From Megamerina dolium (lineage: Eukaryota; Arthropoda; Insecta; Diptera; Megamerinidae): a stretch of DNA of 64,000 nt. A program made the translations under genes and the position numbers. The notes under the pieces were generated by a model that made no database searches, was not told the DNA's origin, and was given only the letters and a program-made list of their open reading frames with translations. Every line of letters begins with the position of its first letter. The stretch's first letter is position 1. Where the stretch lies: positions 36,969,269 through 37,033,268 of the forward strand of contig OY978528.1 in the NCBI GenBank assembly GCA_963854835.1, written 5' to 3'. This document shows, one piece after another, positions 13,440 to 23,985 of this stretch.

Positions 13440-14141
13440 TTATAATAGCCGCATTCTTTTGCATGCGAGTTGCAAAAGAACACTGACTTATGCTGCAACT
13501 AGCCACCGACGTAGCGTACGTACGTACCGCCCGTACGTAAGAACATATAAAATTGCATTGATTCTCTCCGCTACGAGCAACGTCTACGTCACCGTCATAC
13601 GGTGATGAGTTTTCGTTAACACGACGTTCCCATAAGATAGGTCGTGTCAGCTGACACGTTCTACGTTTTTACGTCGGTGGCTAGTTGCAGCATTATTTGC
13701 CGAACTGCATACAAAGCAACAAAAAAAAATAAGTGACATCGTCTATTTTAACCGAGTTCAATTGAAGTTGCTTATATTTTAATCGACCTGAGTTATAGTG
13801 TTGGAAAGTAAAAAAACAGCACTATTGTGAATAGACTACTGGAATGTGCGTGGGAAATTTCAACAACACGACATATTATTGCAAATATAAACAAAAAAAT
13901 AAGCAAAACAAAGCAAGTGCAAATAATAATTTATTTTAAATAAACGAATATATTTACCACAGATTCCGTAGAATTGTTTCTTTTTTATTTTTATTTCGTT
14001 TATAAATTTCACGAACAACCATATATACCACCAGCGTTGCTAAGTAACTAAAGGGAAATTATATTCAAGTAAAAGGGAATTTAAATGCGAGTTGGTGTTC
14101 TTTTGCAACTCGGTTACAAAAGAATGCAGCTATTATCAGAT
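13440..14141. mobile_element. Inverted-repeat element carrying a nested MITE
   Basis: About 48 bp at 13440-13487 (ATAATAGCCGCATTCTTTTG and onward) are repeated inverted at 14093-14141 with a few mismatches. Each arm contains the near-palindrome TTCTTTTGCA...TGCAAAAGAA. The interior is non-coding and was later interrupted by the 202-bp MITE. Superfamily is unknown. Confidence 0.65.
13491..13692. mobile_element. PIF/Harbinger-type MITE, 202 bp
   Basis: The ends are a perfect 23-bp inverted repeat beginning TGCTGCAACTAGCCACCGAC. TTA stands immediately outside both ends (13488-13490 and 13693-13695), the target duplication expected for PIF/Harbinger. The interior has no ORF and contains CGTACG-rich self-complementary sequence. 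Perfect ends suggest a fairly young insertion. Confidence 0.85.
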
Positions 14142-14489
14142 TTTTTATATCATTTACGAGGAGGTCTCGAAAAACAGTGACTTGCGCACTTTTCCTTGTT
14201 TTCCCATTTTTTAAGCTATTTCTTTAAAAAAAAAATACCCAAAAATACCCAAAACCGCGTTTTCTTCAAATTTTCGACTAAAATTGATTCTGCTTAAAAA
14301 CAAAGTATATATTTAACGGCTTGGTTGTACGAATATGAATACACTGAGGTTTTACCGCAAAAGTCAGAAAAATTTTTCAATGAAATATACCTTTGAAACG
14401 TCAATAGATAGTCGCGAGGCGGTAATCTTAAACACAGTTTTTGGAGCTGTTTTTTTTTGTTTTTTGTTTTATCTTCGTTACACTTCTAA

Positions 14490-14870
14490 AATCTATACAC
14501 TCTGATGCATACATACATACGTAATAATTTCGAACTAATGTACAAGCCAAATGTTCGAAATTTTCGTAACTACAGAGCACATAACTTTATAAGTTCGTGC
14601 TCAAAATCTACTAACATACATAGGAAGGCATATTTTTGTATCTTAAGTAGGAGTGATTTTCATCCGATGACACCCATTCGTACTAATTCATTTATTAACA
14701 AATGTAATCATATGTACGAAGTTTCTGTTCTTTAGCTTTGAATTTTTCTGCGAAAAGTGTAAAAACATACATTTGAATGCATAGTTTTGTATGAGCAGTA
14801 GGACTGGGTCCATTTATTAGCAAATATAATCATATGTGTCAAATTTCTGTTGCCTAACTTTATATACTAT
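14490..14870. repeat. Degenerate tandem repeat of about 150 bp
   Basis: Words such as GATTTTCATCCGATG, TTTATTAACAAATGTAATCA, ATATGT.C.AA.TTTCTGTT and TTTTGTATGAGCAG recur within this block and again at 44590-45540. Both appear to belong to one intron-repeat family. Confidence 0.5.
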
Positions 14871-15145
14871 ATACGACTACATAAGAATATAAAACCAACT
14901 ATTTAAGACATAAATCATACAAACTTGTAAACATATCGTACGTTAATTTGTAAGAGACGACGTGTTTGATAGAGTCGGAAAAGTTATTGTTTTCGGTATA
15001 AAAAAAAAAGAAAAAAATTTAATATTTTGCGAAAAGACGCTAAGAAACTCAAGGAGTTATTTCGGTGATTTGTTTTTTTTTTTTTTTTTTTTTTTTTAGA
15101 AAAAAAAAATTAAATAATATCGTTTGCAAACAATTTGTTTATAAT

Positions 15146-16768
15146 ATGAGTGTTCAGCGCTCTCCTCCCCGGCAACGGCAATCGCCTGTTAATGTGTGTG
15201 TAAACAATAATTTGCAATCACCCGCGCAAACCCCCCCGATTAGTGCATTATCAAAAAAAACAGTTGATACACACTGCACAAGTGAAAGTAACAGTGTTAA
15301 TCTTTTGCCTGTACATATTCCTCACTCTAACAATACATCAAAATTTGCAACAACAATAAATACAGACAAAAAAAATAGTTTGTTCTCTCGTGATATACTA
15401 TCTCCCTCTATACCGTGGAGTGTACAATGCGCTTCTCCTGCTGTAACACCAACAGCTACAACATCAAAGCAAACAAATAACGGCCTTTCTACTGAAGTGC
15501 ATGACCCAGTAGTTAAAGCAACTAGTGCGATGACTAATAAAGAACCAGTTGCTGTTCAAACTGGAATTGATCGCTACATTACTGTAGTAAAGCGAAAAAG
15601 AAGTCCACAAAATTCAAAACAAATGAATTCAACAAAAATTCAAAAGCAGAACACTGCCCCTATTAGTTCGGAAAATAGATACGCTTTGCTTTCAGGTGAT
15701 GAAAGTGACGAAAATATTATCTCCAAGAAAAATTTCAAACCCCCACCCATTTTCTTAAGAGAACGCAACTCAGATAAGTTGATTTCTAGAATTACAAGTC
15801 TTATAGGACCAAAGAATTTCCACGTTGTTCCTATTCGCAAAGGCCAAATTGAGGAAACGAAAGTGCAAATCTACAGCGAAACTCATTATCGCAAAGTAAT
15901 TGCGGAATTTGATGCTGTAAAAAAGAATTACTACACATATCAGCTAAAAAGTAGTAAGGGCTTAATCGTTGTACTCAAAGGCGTCGAACCCAACGTTGAC
16001 ATTAACGAAATCAAACTTGCCCTTCAGGAAGAAGGGTTTCAAGCCAAAACAGTATTCAACATTCTCAACAAGAGCAATATACCTCAACCGTTATATCGTA
16101 TTGAGCTTCAGCCTGAAACAAAACCCCTGAAAAAAGGTGAAGTACACCCCATATATAAAATTCGATATTTATTGCATCGCAAAATCACAATCGAAGAACC
16201 CCATAAGAGAACTGGACCTCCTCAGTGCAGTAACTGCCAAGAATATGGACATACTAAGACATATTGTACCCTGCCAGCTGTTTGTGTGATTTGTGGAGAT
16301 CTCCATAAATCAAACATATGCCCAAAATCTAAAGGCGATGCTAGCATGAAAAAATGCAGCAATTGTGGAGGTAATCACACCGCAAATTATAGAGGTTGCC
16401 CAGTATATACAACCCTAAAGCTAAATTTCTCCGCTAGCAATCAACCTCTAAAACCAGTTGAGCAAACTCAGATAGCCAACTCAAGTAAGAGACAAAATAT
16501 TGATGCAACACAATTCTTCTCTGCAATCCCAAACAAGAATCAAACCAATTCATACGCTAGCGTGTTAAAACAAAACCCACACCAACAAAGCAATGTAAAT
16601 AATGAGCAGAAACACTCACTGCCCACCCAACAGCCAAGTACCCTTGAACATTTGCTTCAAACATTGATTCAGAATATGAACCAATTCATGAACTCAATGC
16701 AAACAATGATGCAAGAAATGATGAAAAATCAATCGATGTTACTCCAAACATTGCTATCCAGACCATGA
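15146..16768 (+). CDS. Jockey-type ORF1, zinc-knuckle RNA-binding protein
   Basis: 540 residues from the ATG of MSVQRSPPRQRQ. The open frame extends 27 codons farther upstream but only through the poly-T tract and a non-ATG start, so this ATG is preferred. The N-terminal half is Ser/Thr/Asn-rich and low complexity. A middle region (about 190-330) fits the RNA-binding PRE_C2HC area. Three knuckles follow at about 350-420: CSNCQEYGHTKTYC (CX2CX4HX4C), CVICGDLHKSNIC and CSNCGGNHTANYRGC. The C-terminus is Gln/Met-rich. Such proteins package the element RNA into a ribonucleoprotein. The stop overlaps the ORF2 start as ATGA. Confidence 0.93.
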   Translation: MSVQRSPPRQRQSPVNVCVNNNLQSPAQTPPISALSKKTVDTHCTSESNSVNLLPVHIPHSNNTSKFATTINTDKKNSLFSRDILSPSIPWSVQCASPAVTPTATTSKQTNNGLSTEVHDPVVKATSAMTNKEPVAVQTGIDRYITVVKRKRSPQNSKQMNSTKIQKQNTAPISSENRYALLSGDESDENIISKKNFKPPPIFLRERNSDKLISRITSLIGPKNFHVVPIRKGQIEETKVQIYSETHYRKVIAEFDAVKKNYYTYQLKSSKGLIVVLKGVEPNVDINEIKLALQEEGFQAKTVFNILNKSNIPQPLYRIELQPETKPLKKGEVHPIYKIRYLLHRKITIEEPHKRTGPPQCSNCQEYGHTKTYCTLPAVCVICGDLHKSNICPKSKGDASMKKCSNCGGNHTANYRGCPVYTTLKLNFSASNQPLKPVEQTQIANSSKRQNIDATQFFSAIPNKNQTNSYASVLKQNPHQQSNVNNEQKHSLPTQQPSTLEHLLQTLIQNMNQFMNSMQTMMQEMMKNQSMLLQTLLSRP

Positions 16769-19413
16769 GTTGTCTCAAGATATGCCACTGGAACGCCAAC
16801 GGCTTAAGCCAGCACCGTTTGGAGCTAATTCAATTCCTTGAATCCAGCCAAATCGACATAATGATGATATCTGAGACCCATTTCACTGACAAAAATTGCT
16901 ACCAAATACCATATTACAAACTGTACACCACAAATCATCCGCATGGTAAGGCACGCGGAGGAACTGCTATATTGATAAAAAGCAGAATAAAACATCATGT
17001 TCTTGAAGATTTTAGTAGCGTCTACTTGCAAGCAACATCTATATGTCTGGAAGAATACATCTCTAAGCTAGTAATATCTGCGATATACTGTCCCCCAAGA
17101 TACAGTATTACCGAACAGCAATATAAAGAATTCTTCTCAACTCTTGGTAGCAAATTCTTGGTTGCTGGCGATTTCAACGCCAAACACACTCACTGGGGCT
17201 CCCGATTAATAACTCCAAAAGGCAAAAGACTATGTTCAATCATCACTAACCACGGCTACGATGTTATTTCAAATGGTCAACCGACATATTGGCCGACGGA
17301 CAAGAGGAAAATACCCGATCTCATAGACTTTGGAGTCGCCAAAGGTTTGCAGATGGAAAATATCTCCACAGAGTGTAATTATGATCTATCATCTGACCAC
17401 TCACCCACGGTAATATCTATAAAATCACCAAGCCCCCAAAGCATTTGCGTTAGAAAGAAAATAGACTGGTTAAAATTCAAGAAATATATAAATTCCCATC
17501 TTCCTCTGAGTACTGTATTAAGAAATGGACACGATGTAGACTCAGCACTCGAAAAATTCAACCAGCTGCTCTCATTAGCTCTCAGCTCAGCCACCTGCAC
17601 AAAGGTATGCAAGCAATCAAACTATAGCCCATACACACCAGCCGATATTGAATTGCTAGTAAGACAAAAAAGAAGACTCCGAAGACAATGGCAAGAATTC
17701 AGATCACCGAATCTGAAAACACAGCTACAGCACTGCACTCGAAAGTTAAAGCAAGCCTTAAAAAATAAAAACAACAAAGAGTTAGAAGAGCACATAGCGA
17801 AATTAACACCTGGTGAAGCGTCAGACTACTCTTTGTGGAAATCAGCAAAAAAATCAAATCGGCCAATTCTCACTGATTCCCCCATCCGTTTGAGTGACGG
17901 TAATTGGGCTAGAAGCAACTGTGAGAAGGGTTTGGCTTTTGCAAACCACCTAAAAAGTGTGTTTACACCCAATCCACCCTCTTCACAGTCCTCATTACCA
18001 ATATTAACTTCTCAACCTTGCTCAATAACGCTCAAAATTAAAAAAAAGGACATATTCAAAGCAATTTATAAAGATTTAAACCCAAAAAAATCACCTGGTC
18101 CAGATAAAATTACCGGTAAAATGATAAAAGAGCTACCTCCGGCTTCAGTAATTCATCTCATGCACATTTTCAATGCTATCCTTCGTATTAAACACTACCC
18201 CAAATGCTGGAAAACTTCAAAAATTATTATGATAGCAAAACCAGGAAAAGACCCTACAAAAGTTGCATCGTACAGACCTATCAGCCTCCTGCCTCTACTT
18301 TCTAAAGTATTCGAAAAGCTACTTGTCATGAATATAACTCCATTTATTAATCTCAACCAACTGATTCCTCAACATCAGTTTGGATTTAGAAAACAGCACG
18401 GCACAATAGAACAAGTCCACCGCATTGTAACTCTGATAAGGAACACTTTTGAAGAAAAAAAGTATTGCTCAGCTGTCTTTCTTGATATCACTCAAGCTTT
18501 CGATAAAGTATGGCACGATGGCCTTATTTACAAACTCAAACTATTACTGCCTGCAAATGTCTCCTCATTGCTTAGTAGCTACCTCACGAAAAGACAATTT
18601 CTTGTACATCACAAGGATTACACAACAAATCCATTGGATATTCACGCTGGCGTTCCTCAAGGAAGCGTTTTGGGCCCCTTACTGTATCTCTTATACACTA
18701 CAGATATGCCCAGCAATAACTATACATTTATATCGACCTTTGCAGATGATACGGCAATATTGTGCTCTCGCTCTAACCCCATAGAAGCTACTAAACTCCT
18801 GCAGACTCATATCGATTCTCTCGAAATCTGGCTAGCAAAATGGCGTATAAAAGTCAATGAATCAAAGAGCGTACATGTAACCTTCACGCTAAGGTCAGAT
18901 ACATGTCCCCCACTTAAAATTAATGGCCAATCAGTTCCACAATGTTCCTCAACAAAGTACTTGGGTATTCACCTCGACAGAAGGCTGACCTGGAAAAATC
19001 ACATAGAGGCAAAGAAAACTCAGATCAAGCTTAAAATTAATCAGTTATGGTGGCTGATACACAAAAGATCAAAGTTGAATCTCGAATACAAAGTGCTATT
19101 ATATAAAGCAATCCTGAAGCCAATCTGGACTTATGGTATTCAGTTTTGGGGCACCGCATCTCCTTCAAATATCGAAAAATTGCAGCGAATACAATCCAAG
19201 TGTCTGCGAATTATTGTAAACGCGCCTTGGTATATGAGGAACGTTAACATCCATCGAGATTTAAATGTACCCACAATTTCTGAGGAAGTTGCAAGGTCTT
19301 GCAGAAGCTACATTAAAAAATTACACAGTCATCCGAATCCCCTTGCTAGGCAATTGTTGCTGAGCACGGGGCATCGTCGATTAAAAAGAAAAGACACACT
19401 GAATATGCTGTGA
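16765..19413 (+). CDS. Jockey-type ORF2, endonuclease and reverse transcriptase
   Basis: 882 residues without interruption, close to jockey ORF2 length. An APE-type endonuclease occupies about 1-220: KICHWNANGL, ISETHF, VAGDFNAKH and the SDHSP end. The RT spans about 440-750: SPGPDKITGKMI, YRPISLLP, QFGFRKQHGT, FLDITQAFDKVWHDGL (first Asp motif), AGVPQGSVLGPLLY and TFADDTAIL (catalytic Asp pair), then KYLGIHLD. The C-terminus has no RNase H signature. The enzyme nicks target DNA and primes cDNA synthesis in place. Translation probably depends on the ATGA overlap with ORF1. All key residues are present. Confidence 0.95.
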   Translation: MSCLKICHWNANGLSQHRLELIQFLESSQIDIMMISETHFTDKNCYQIPYYKLYTTNHPHGKARGGTAILIKSRIKHHVLEDFSSVYLQATSICLEEYISKLVISAIYCPPRYSITEQQYKEFFSTLGSKFLVAGDFNAKHTHWGSRLITPKGKRLCSIITNHGYDVISNGQPTYWPTDKRKIPDLIDFGVAKGLQMENISTECNYDLSSDHSPTVISIKSPSPQSICVRKKIDWLKFKKYINSHLPLSTVLRNGHDVDSALEKFNQLLSLALSSATCTKVCKQSNYSPYTPADIELLVRQKRRLRRQWQEFRSPNLKTQLQHCTRKLKQALKNKNNKELEEHIAKLTPGEASDYSLWKSAKKSNRPILTDSPIRLSDGNWARSNCEKGLAFANHLKSVFTPNPPSSQSSLPILTSQPCSITLKIKKKDIFKAIYKDLNPKKSPGPDKITGKMIKELPPASVIHLMHIFNAILRIKHYPKCWKTSKIIMIAKPGKDPTKVASYRPISLLPLLSKVFEKLLVMNITPFINLNQLIPQHQFGFRKQHGTIEQVHRIVTLIRNTFEEKKYCSAVFLDITQAFDKVWHDGLIYKLKLLLPANVSSLLSSYLTKRQFLVHHKDYTTNPLDIHAGVPQGSVLGPLLYLLYTTDMPSNNYTFISTFADDTAILCSRSNPIEATKLLQTHIDSLEIWLAKWRIKVNESKSVHVTFTLRSDTCPPLKINGQSVPQCSSTKYLGIHLDRRLTWKNHIEAKKTQIKLKINQLWWLIHKRSKLNLEYKVLLYKAILKPIWTYGIQFWGTASPSNIEKLQRIQSKCLRIIVNAPWYMRNVNIHRDLNVPTISEEVARSCRSYIKKLHSHPNPLARQLLLSTGHRRLKRKDTLNML

Positions 19414-19534
19414 AATTGCTATACCTCGTGACTCAACAAATTGTGATGGAACGTTGGGAATATCACATAATTTTATTTAGTTTGTAAGATTTGATTACAT
19501 ATTGTTAGTTTCTAAGTAATTTTAGAAAGATTCA

Positions 19535-19579
<45 letters not shown>

Positions 19580-19582
19580 TAA

Positions 19583-19956
19583 TATAACATGTTTTCATTC
19601 TCTTTTATACCTTCTCAAGTACAAGTTGAAATAAAACTACCCAATGGTAAAATATGTACGTAAGGTGCTTACAAAATACTGCAGCTAATATTTTCTAAAC
19701 ATATTTACTTTCCAGTGTAAATAATTTCCATTAATAATTTTGGTGTATTTGCAAATTTTCTTGAGAGGTGTACAATTTACAATAAGAAGGTATTATGACA
19801 TTTTAGCCCGTTGAAGTGAAAGTCACATATATTTTGCTTTCCATCACGTAATTTCTCAAGCATTAGAACATGTATCACATATTAGACATTTCTTTTCCAC
19901 ATCACGCACAAATGAATCACAGTTTTACTTATAAATATTGACAAATTTAAAATATT
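19583..19956. other. AT-rich intron between LINE and Harbinger element
   Basis: Nothing recognised. Confidence 0.5.
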
Positions 19957-20197
19957 TAATGCCCCTATTGCGGTTCACAACTTTTGTAACAGTTTGGTCG
20001 CCGTCGAGAAATTCATATTGCCGTTCTCAACTCGACTGGCGGCTGATTTTTTTGATTGTGTTCATTATTTTTGTGGTATTGCCGTTTGCAACTCTGTTTC
20101 AGTTTGGTCGACAAGCACGTTAAATATACACCACTGCTCATAAGCAGTTGTGTTTGCATCAGTTGCAGTTTACTTTAAACTAATAAAGCCAAAAATA

Positions 20198-20337
20198 ATG
20201 GAGAGATCGTAAGTAATAATTAGCTTGGCTTCATATTGTAATTTCTCAACATTTTATACATTTTCAGAAGTTTAAAAATTACAACCAAATCTCAATTTGA
20301 GAGGCTTGTTCAACTAATGGACCAGAATCCAAGCTAA
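20198..20337 (+). pseudogene. Harbinger accessory gene, truncated (two exons)
   Basis: Exons 20198-20208 and 20268-20337 are joined by a GTAAGT...TTTTCAG intron. They give 26 residues starting MERSSLKITTKSQFERLVQL and reaching MDQNPS before a stop. The QFERLVQLMDQNP pattern resembles the Myb/SANT or MADF-like second ORF of PIF/Harbinger elements, which helps transposase bind DNA. Only the start remains. Convergent with the nuclease gene. Confidence 0.65.
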
Positions 20338-20468
20338 CAAAGTAGACGTGAATCTAAGAAAATAAGATTTTTTTTTAAATAATTTAAGTTATCTTCCATT
20401 TCCATTTAGACTGAAATGAATTTAAAAAATAAATAAGAGATAAATTTATTGAGCTTGGAAAGAACGCA

Positions 20469-20915
20469 TTATATTATTTCTGATACTCCTTGCAGCGTCT
20501 GTTTCGTCTCCAATACATCTAATACTTCTTTTAAAACAAGTGACATTGTAGATTGAGCCACTCCTATATTGAAGTCATTGCCGCTGCTCTTCTGGTAGCT
20601 TCCATCAGCGAAAAATCTAAGAGCAGCACACAATTTCAATATTGGTGGTATAGATACGACACGCACAGATTTCTTGAAATGGTCTTTTACGTCATCCAGC
20701 AAAAAGCAAAATGCCTCTTTGCTCAGTCGAAAATAGCTAATAAATCTATAAAAAAATTTATTATTTGCTTTTATTTATTTTGAACAATATTTATACTTTT
20801 CGCTAGGTAGTTCAAGAGGGTTAGAGTCATCACGAATTTTTCTCCGTAAGCGTAGCAAATCAATTTTCGCGTCTTCGTTTTCATCTTCATAAAACAAATC
20901 TACACTAATATCCAT
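20469..20915 (-). pseudogene. Harbinger transposase, N-terminal part (two exons)
   Basis: Exons 20915-20797 and 20745-20469 join across a 51-bp intron (GTATAA...TTTATAG) in frame, giving 131 residues that begin MDISVDLFYEDENED. The block LKLCAALRFFADGSYQ followed by GVAQSTMSLVLKEV is typical of the helix-turn-helix N-terminal part of HARBI1-like nucleases. The frame ends after LQGVSEII, before any catalytic DDE motif. A truncated but undamaged binding domain could in principle still be made; that is inference. The ORF at 21145-21274 beyond the element (ERMFGILERW) faintly recalls the end of such nucleases. Confidence 0.8.
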
Positions 20916-21337
20916 TTTAAATAATTTTCACAGCAAAACACAATTGTATATTTCCTTAATTTTTACTTTTAATCGACCACTTTTCTGTCATAAGTGATAT
21001 TTTAAGCTGGTAACGCCATAACAATTTCAACCGAAAACAGTGGTGTACCACAATACCAAAAAATAGTTTGGTCTTGTTGAAGTCGGGTCGACTCTAAGAC
21101 GACCAAACTGGGTTGAGTGGTGAACCGCAATAGGGGCATAAATTCATTTTCATTGTTACAAAAACAAATATTGAATCTATAACTTAATTCGTGCGGTTTG
21201 CTAAGAGATGGTGTAACTTGATTATTATTCCATCGTTCCAATATTCCGAACATGCGTTCTAAAGCTACTGTCATTGTGCGTCTTTCTCAGTATATGTCAT
21301 TCATTTGAAGCGTAAACAACAATAATTTTTTTTCTTT

Positions 21338-22360
21338 GTGCCTGAAAGAATGTTTTTGCGGGAAGTTCTTCTTCATTACTTTAATATGAAGAAAACTGCT
21401 GCCGAAAGTCATCGTATTTTGGTGGAAGTTTATGGTGAACATGCTCTAGCTGAGCGAACGTGCCAAATGTGGTTTGCACGATTTAAAAGTGGTAATTTTG
21501 GCTTTGAAAACGAAGAACGTCCTGGGCAGCCAAAAAATTTTAATAGGAAGAATTGGAAGCATTACTCGATGAAGATTGTTGCCAAACACAGAAGAGCTTG
21601 CATAATCTTTGGGAGTCACTCAAGCAGCCATTTCAAAACGTTTAAAAGCAGCCGGATACATTCAAAAGCAATAAAATTGGGTGCCACATGAACTGAAGCC
21701 GAGAGACGTTGAAAGGCGATTTTGCATATCCGAAATGCTGCTGAACGCCACAAAAAGAAGTCATTTTTGCATCGGATTGTTACTGGTGATGAAAAATGGA
21801 TCCATTATGACAACCCCAAGCGCAAAAAATCATATGTGAAACCCGGCCAACCAGCCAAATCAACAGCAAAGCCGAATATCCATGGCGCGAAGGTAATGCT
21901 CTGTATTTGGTGGGTTCAGAAGGATGTGCTGTATTATGAGCCACTAAAATCGGGTGAAACCATCAATGGAGAACGCTACCGAATACAATTAATCCGTTTG
22001 AAGAGAGCAATAGCCGAAAAATGCCCGGAATATGCGACCAGACATGAGTCCATAATTTTCCATCATGACAACGCTCGGCCTCATGTTGCAACAGCGGTCA
22101 AAATCTATTTGGAAAACAGCGGCTGAGAAGTTTTGGCTCACCCGCCTTAGAGTCCAGACCTTGCCCCATCCGACTACCATTTATTCCGATCGATGCAGAA
22201 CGCCTTCACTGGAATAAGGTTCACATCAGAACAGTGTATTAAAAATTGGCTTGATTCATTCTTGGCCGCCAAGCCGGCGCAGCTCTTTTGGGATGGAATC
22301 CACAAATTGCCAGAAAGATGGGAAAAAGTCATAGCTTCAGATGGGCAATACTTTCAATAA
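21338..22360 (+). pseudogene. Mariner (DD34D) transposase relic
   Basis: The plus strand encodes the whole family order with breaks. The N-terminal binding domain has CQMWFARFKSGNFGFENEER. Frameshifts follow near 21540-21740. Then come IVTGDEKWIHYD (first Asp), HHDNARPHVA (second Asp) and SPDLAPSDYHLF (third). Two nonsense codons lie between the last two (TGA at about 22124, TAG at about 22147). It ends KVIASDGQYFQ at 22357. All three catalytic Asp remain. Clear inverted ends were not found. It lies about 200 bp from the Harbinger element. Confidence 0.9.
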
Positions 22361-22693
22361 TCCTATTGTACATGTTTTTCTTAAATAAACGTACAAATTT
22401 GGAAAAAAAAAACCACACCAATTAAGTTATAGATCCAATATATTTTTGATATAGCTAAATTGTATATATGAATATATGCTGAATTATAAAATATAGTGCT
22501 GACAGAAAATTTAATAACCTATCAGCAAAGGGAATAATCCAAACAAATGAGGCCATTCACACATTCCCAAATCATGAATCAGTTCTCCCCTAACCAAACA
22601 TCCCGGGAACACGAAGAGATGAAAAATAATAAAATTAGATATGTAGATATTTATCATTGTTTATACATCAACACCAATTACACATTTAGCTTA

Positions 22694-23086
22694 GGTTAGG
22701 TTAGGTCAGGTTATGTGGCTGCCCTCTCTCTGAGAGAACACACTTAGACCAAAAAGGCCCATTGTGATACCACTGAGCTTCTCTTCCAATGCTGTTGTGC
22801 GTGTTAAATTTGGACAGCATTAGAAGGGACCTACTTATATTAGCCGGTTCCGAACGGCAGAACTCTTGTAACATCTCTTTAACTGAGTTTTTGTCACAGA
22901 GCTCTTTTAAGAAGCACTTTTGGCAAATTGTTACTGCCGGAAAAATTGCCAATTCTTGCCGGGAGGTGGGTACCGTTCGAAAGAAAAATCTTTTCGATAT
23001 CAAATTTTGTTATGCTTCAGCCGGCGATTGAACCCACGACTTACAGATCAGAAGGCCAACGGACTAACCACTGAGTTACGGCACCC
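22694..23086 (-). mobile_element. tRNA-derived SINE, tail-A subfamily, with target duplication
   Basis: The most complete tail-A copy, about 393 bp. Box B (GGGTTCAATC) and box A lie at the right end on the minus strand. The tail carries GGCCTTTTTGGTCTAAGTGTG and ends in CCTAA-type pentamers (GGTTAGGTTAGGT on the plus strand). A 12-bp duplication with one difference flanks it: ACATTTAGCTTA (22682-22693) and ACATTTATCTTA (23087-23098). This fixes both ends. Confidence 0.92.
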
Positions 23087-23098
23087 ACATTTATCTTA

Positions 23099-23902
23099 AA
23101 CAAATAAAAAATAAAACACACATAAACTTTACAAGCCATAGCAACATTTTCTTCAAAATATCGTATAAAACATATATCCCCATAGATGAAACTTAAACAT
23201 TCATTATGCCATTAAATAATGTTTCGTTTATTCTCAAATTGAAAACTAGAATAAAACTAGAAGAAGACTTACTTTTGAAGTTCTACATTATTTGTATTTG
23301 TTATAATAAACATTTTGTAGATACTCCAATGACTGACTTTTATATACAAATAGTACTCCTGTAAAGATACTCGTATGTATATACATACTATACCTTATAT
23401 ACCTGAGAAAGAACCAACTTACTTAATTGAGTAGAATAAGAAACAATTCGACAACGAATCAATAGCTAACTTTATTTTGATTTTTGTTTTAAGTATTATG
23501 CAATTAAACTGATCAAGTCTTTTGAAGTAATAATCAGAAATCATTGCGAATATATACATTTGCGTACGTACATATACGAATGTGAGAAGTGGTTTATCCA
23601 ACGAAAATAAAGTAAGCAACTGCTTGTATTATACACAAAGGATAAACAATTTATATGTACATATACTATTGAAATTATTCTAGTGAAAATTTGTTTGATT
23701 ATTATAACGAATGCACAAATAGTAGTACCTCAGTCAAATAATTATATGTGCAAGGCTTCAACATTAATTACATTTTAAAGGAACAACAAAAAATTGAAAT
23801 ATTTTTTTTGTTTTGATTTATATTTAAGAGAACTAAACATTACATAAAAAAATTATATCCAAGAAATATTTAAAAAAAAAAAAAAATTAATTCTTCAAAT
23901 GT
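23099..23902. other. AT-rich Abl intron, nothing recognised
   Basis: No supported gene or repeat ends. Confidence 0.5.
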
Positions 23903-23985
23903 CCATATAAAATATTTATATGTGCATGAGTCTTACTTAGTGTATATACATAGAATTTTTTTTTATTAAATAAAAGTTTTATATA

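Larger units (their letters stand above)
14954..19573 (+). mobile_element. Full-length jockey-type non-LTR retrotransposon
   Basis: The element is 4.6 kb with a 5'UTR (including T25 at 15073-15097), two complete ORFs, a 3'UTR with AATAAA and an A-tail of about 40. A 9-bp direct repeat AATTTGTAA borders it (14945-14953 and 19574-19582) as target duplication. ORF order, the three zinc knuckles and the ATGA overlap are as in Drosophila jockey. Intact ORFs, a long A-tail and clean flanks indicate a recent insertion, probably still capable of movement. The left edge is set by the direct repeat. Confidence 0.93.
19960..21138. mobile_element. PIF/Harbinger element, internal deletion derivative
   Basis: The inverted ends begin TGCCCCTATTGCGGTTCAC. 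TAA directly outside each end (19957-19959, 21139-21141) is the 3-bp duplication of this superfamily. Two convergent genes remain only as 5' parts: a small DNA-binding-type gene from the left and a nuclease gene from the right. The middle, including the DDE catalytic region, is lost. Confidence 0.9.

Noticed and set aside
22687..22716. Telomere or subtelomere
   Set aside because: Only three pentamers, bounded by a SINE with a target duplication inside a host intron.
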